Source of the DNA: Bradyrhizobium genosp. SA-3
Lineage (GTDB): Bacteria > Pseudomonadota > Alphaproteobacteria > Rhizobiales > Xanthobacteraceae
DNA length: 64,000 nt
Direction of reading: 5' to 3'
NCBI RefSeq assembly: GCF_004212635.1
Contig: NZ_PSRT01000005.1
Coordinates: forward strand, 45,758 to 109,757
Positions 60,861 to 64,000 of this stretch are shown in pieces (the stretch's first letter is position 1; every line of letters begins with the position of its first letter). A program made the translations under genes and the position numbers. Under the pieces are notes generated by a model. It was not told where the DNA came from, did not search any database, and saw only the letters and a list, made by a program, of their open reading frames with translations.

Positions 60861-60875
60861 GTTCTAAAAAAGAAC
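60861..60875. promoter_or_regulatory. inverted-repeat operator, site 4
   Basis: GTTCT-AAAAA-AGAAC, a perfect 5-bp-arm inverted repeat, 114 bp upstream of the second SDR gene and on the other side of the divergent intergenic region from site 3. Confidence 0.72.
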
Positions 60876-60989
60876 GTTAACTCCAATTCGAATAGGCCTC
60901 GGCCACGGTGCGCGAGCAGTGCACTGGGCCGGATGCTCCGGCACCGGCAGAACAGCTTCAACAGGTCTAATTTAACCGGGAGACGACCC

Positions 60990-61727
60990 TTGCAAAAGAG
61001 AAACGCAACCGTGGCCGTGATCGGTGCCGGCGACTATATCGGCGGCGAGATTGCAAAGAAGTTTGCCTCGGAGGGCTTCACGGTGTTTGCCGGGCGCCGG
61101 AACGGCGCCAAGCTCGAGCCGCTCGTCAAGGAGATCGAGGCGGGCGGCGGCGAGATTCACGCGCGTTCGCTCGATGCGCGCAAGGAGGAGGAGATCATCT
61201 CCTTCCTCGAAGACGCAGACAATCACGCGCCTCTCGAGGTCTGCATTTTCAACATCGGCGCCAACGTCAATTTCCCGATTCTGGAAACAACCGAGCGCGT
61301 CTTCCGCAAGGTCTGGGAGATGGCCTGCTATTCTGGCTTTCTCGCTGGCCGCGAAGCCGCGCGGCTAATGCTGCCTCGCGGCAAGGGCAACATCTTCTTC
61401 ACCGGTGCAACGGCGAGCCTGCGCGGCGGAATTGGCTATGCAGCCTTCGCCAGTGCCAAGTTCGGTCTGCGGGCCGTTGCCCAGGCCGCGGCGCGCGAGC
61501 TGGGGCCGAAGAACATTCACGTGGCGCATCTCATCATCGACTCCGGGGTCGACACCGAATGGGTGCGCCAACGGCGGATCGAGGCGCTCGGTCCGAACGC
61601 CCTCGATAATCCTGATCTGTTGATGCCGCCGTCGTCCGTCGCGGAATCCTATTGGCTGCTGTATCAGCAGCCGCGCAGCGCCTGGACCTTCGAGCTCGAG
61701 ATCCGCCCCTTCGGTGAGAAGTGGTAG
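60990..61727 (+). CDS. SDR family oxidoreductase lacking the catalytic tyrosine, paralogue 2
   Basis: A 245-residue SDR close to the one encoded at 59964-60707. The cofactor loop is VAVIGAGDYIGGEIAKKFASEG and the NNAG equivalent is IFNIGANVNFP. The active-site region is FFTGATASLRGGIGYAAFASAKFG-like, again with Phe four residues before the Lys. The protein ends EIRPFGEKW. I chose a TTG start at 60990 because a CGGGAGA box sits 6 nt upstream and the Rossmann strand follows directly; an ATG at 60933 gives an unsupported N-terminus. It is followed by two acyl-CoA dehydrogenase genes in the same direction. Confidence 0.85.
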   Translation: MQKRNATVAVIGAGDYIGGEIAKKFASEGFTVFAGRRNGAKLEPLVKEIEAGGGEIHARSLDARKEEEIISFLEDADNHAPLEVCIFNIGANVNFPILETTERVFRKVWEMACYSGFLAGREAARLMLPRGKGNIFFTGATASLRGGIGYAAFASAKFGLRAVAQAAARELGPKNIHVAHLIIDSGVDTEWVRQRRIEALGPNALDNPDLLMPPSSVAESYWLLYQQPRSAWTFELEIRPFGEKW

Positions 61728-61741
61728 CGGAGACTGTTGCG

Positions 61742-62923
<1,182 letters not shown>

Positions 62924-62947
62924 TCACGCCGGATTTGGGAGGATCGG

Positions 62948-64000
62948 ATGGATATTCAGTTCACGGAAGAGCAGGAATTGCTGCGCTCCAGCGTCCAGCG
63001 CCTGCTGCGCGACCAGTATAATTTCGAGGCGCGGCGCAAGATCGTGGCGAGCGAGGAAGGCTTCAGCCGGACGCAGTGGGACGCCTTCGCCGAGCTCGGC
63101 CTGCTCGCAGCGCCGTTCTCGGAAGACGCCGGCGGTCTCGGCGGCGGTCCGTTGTCGACCATGATCATCATGCAGGAGTTCGGCCGGCATCTCGTCGTCG
63201 AGCCTTTCGTCGAGACGGTCGTGCTGGCCGGTGGCCTGATCGAGCAGGCGGGCACGTCCGAGCAGAAGCAGGGCTTCATTCCCGGGATCATCGACGGCAG
63301 CAAGATCTGGGCGCTGGCCTGGGCGGAGAAGGCATCCCGTTTCGATTTCGCCAACGTCGTAACCAGGGCGCGGCGCGAGGGGAACGACTACGTTCTGAGC
63401 GGTCAGAAGACCATGGTGATCGCCGCGCCCTGGGCGGATCACCTGATCGTCTCAGCACGGACCTCCGGCGACGACCGCGACGGCGGCGGCGTCAGCCTTT
63501 TCGTGGTCGATCGCCGCGCCGCCGGCGTCGATCTTCAGAGCTTCAAGACGATCGACGGGCGCCGGGCCGCCGAGGTCGGCCTGCGTGAGGTCCGCGGACA
63601 ATTGTTGGGGAGGGAAGGCGAGGGCGTCATCGCGCTGGAGGCCTGCCGCGAGCGTGCCATCGGCGCCCTCTGCGCGGAGGCCGTCGGCGCCATCGGCGAG
63701 CTGAATTCCGCCACACTGAAATATTCCAAGACCCGCAAGCAGTTCGGCGCCACCATTGGCTCCTTCCAGGTGCTGCAACATCGGATGGTCGACATGTTCA
63801 TCGCGCATCAGGAGGCGCTCTCCCTGATGCAGCATCTCAATCTCAGCCTCGCGGCGGGCGATGCGGGACTTCCGCGGCTCGCCTCGGGCGCCAAGTCGAA
63901 GATCGGTTATGCCGGCAAGTTCGTCGCCGACCAGGCGGTGCAGCTTCATGGCGGCATGGGAATGACCGACGAGCTCAACGTCGGACACTATTTCAAGCGT
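62948..64000 (+). CDS. acyl-CoA dehydrogenase family protein, partial at window end
   Basis: An open frame from ATG 62948 to the last base (351 codons) without a stop, so the C-terminus lies outside the window. It begins MDIQFTEEQELLRSSVQRLL and continues with APFSEDAGGLGGGP, LAWAEKASRFDFANVV, YVLSGQKTMVIAAPWADHLIV, YSKTRKQFGATIGSFQVLQHRM and VQLHGGMGMTDELNVGHYFKR. The last is the family signature, so only about 20 residues are probably missing. In the flavin-binding region AWAEKASRFDF replaces the usual TEPGSGSD, typical of the divergent partner subunit in paired dehydrogenases. It starts 24 bp after the previous stop. Confidence 0.9.
   Translation, partial: MDIQFTEEQELLRSSVQRLLRDQYNFEARRKIVASEEGFSRTQWDAFAELGLLAAPFSEDAGGLGGGPLSTMIIMQEFGRHLVVEPFVETVVLAGGLIEQAGTSEQKQGFIPGIIDGSKIWALAWAEKASRFDFANVVTRARREGNDYVLSGQKTMVIAAPWADHLIVSARTSGDDRDGGGVSLFVVDRRAAGVDLQSFKTIDGRRAAEVGLREVRGQLLGREGEGVIALEACRERAIGALCAEAVGAIGELNSATLKYSKTRKQFGATIGSFQVLQHRMVDMFIAHQEALSLMQHLNLSLAAGDAGLPRLASGAKSKIGYAGKFVADQAVQLHGGMGMTDELNVGHYFKR

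Overview
This window looks like chromosomal DNA of a Bradyrhizobium-like alphaproteobacterium. That is an inference from the high GC of the housekeeping-type genes, a Rhizobiales-type H-NS-like protein, a phasin, a PssD/PssE pair, and a dense acyl-CoA catabolic cluster. No rRNA, tRNA, CRISPR array or intact insertion sequence was seen.

Region 1 (1-18.4 kb) is a surface/exopolysaccharide cluster in several divergent operons. It holds nucleotide-sugar genes (glucose-1-phosphate cytidylyltransferase, an RmlC-type epimerase, a SAF-domain oxidoreductase, a PIG-L deacetylase), a Wzx-like flippase, a Wzy-like polymerase, PssD/PssE, four other glycosyltransferases, three O-acyl modification enzymes, an asparagine synthetase homologue and an unrecognised protein with two cysteine-rich repeats.

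Region 2 (18.4-28.2 kb) is a type I secretion locus. Two tandem paralogues share a parallel beta-helix module. The first has a Sec signal peptide. The second lacks one and instead carries Ig-like repeats and an RTX-like C-terminus. A terminator, the relic of a further copy, and the ABC exporter plus HlyD adaptor follow.

Region 3 (28.3-44.9 kb) is the most unusual part. On the minus strand lie a GAF-HlyD fusion, a PqqD-like/M50 protease/HlyD fusion, a short SecA-like ATPase, a 1,897-residue LEPR-XLL protein containing a sugar-dehydrogenase propeller, a small coupled ORF, an exosortase, an associated anchored protein, a 77-residue possible exosortase substrate and a nucleotidyltransferase. A further periplasmic adaptor is divergent from it. 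I propose this is a dedicated export and processing system for the giant protein.

Region 4 (44.9-53.3 kb) holds small and regulatory genes: a LapG-like cysteine protease, an H-NS-like protein, a NarL-type regulator, a Tat-exported Gly-rich protein, a phasin, a Crp/Fnr regulator and two related small proteins, with AT-rich intergenic islands.

Region 5 (53.3-64 kb) is a catabolic cluster: a solute-binding protein, an acyl/aryl-CoA ligase, an HxlR regulator, a DsbA-type isomerase, a class III CoA transferase, a GST, two SDR paralogues and two acyl-CoA dehydrogenases (the last cut by the window end). Four copies of an inverted repeat GTTCT-N5-AGAAC sit upstream of its transcription units and probably define one regulon. 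Region 1 appears lower in GC than region 5 by eye.
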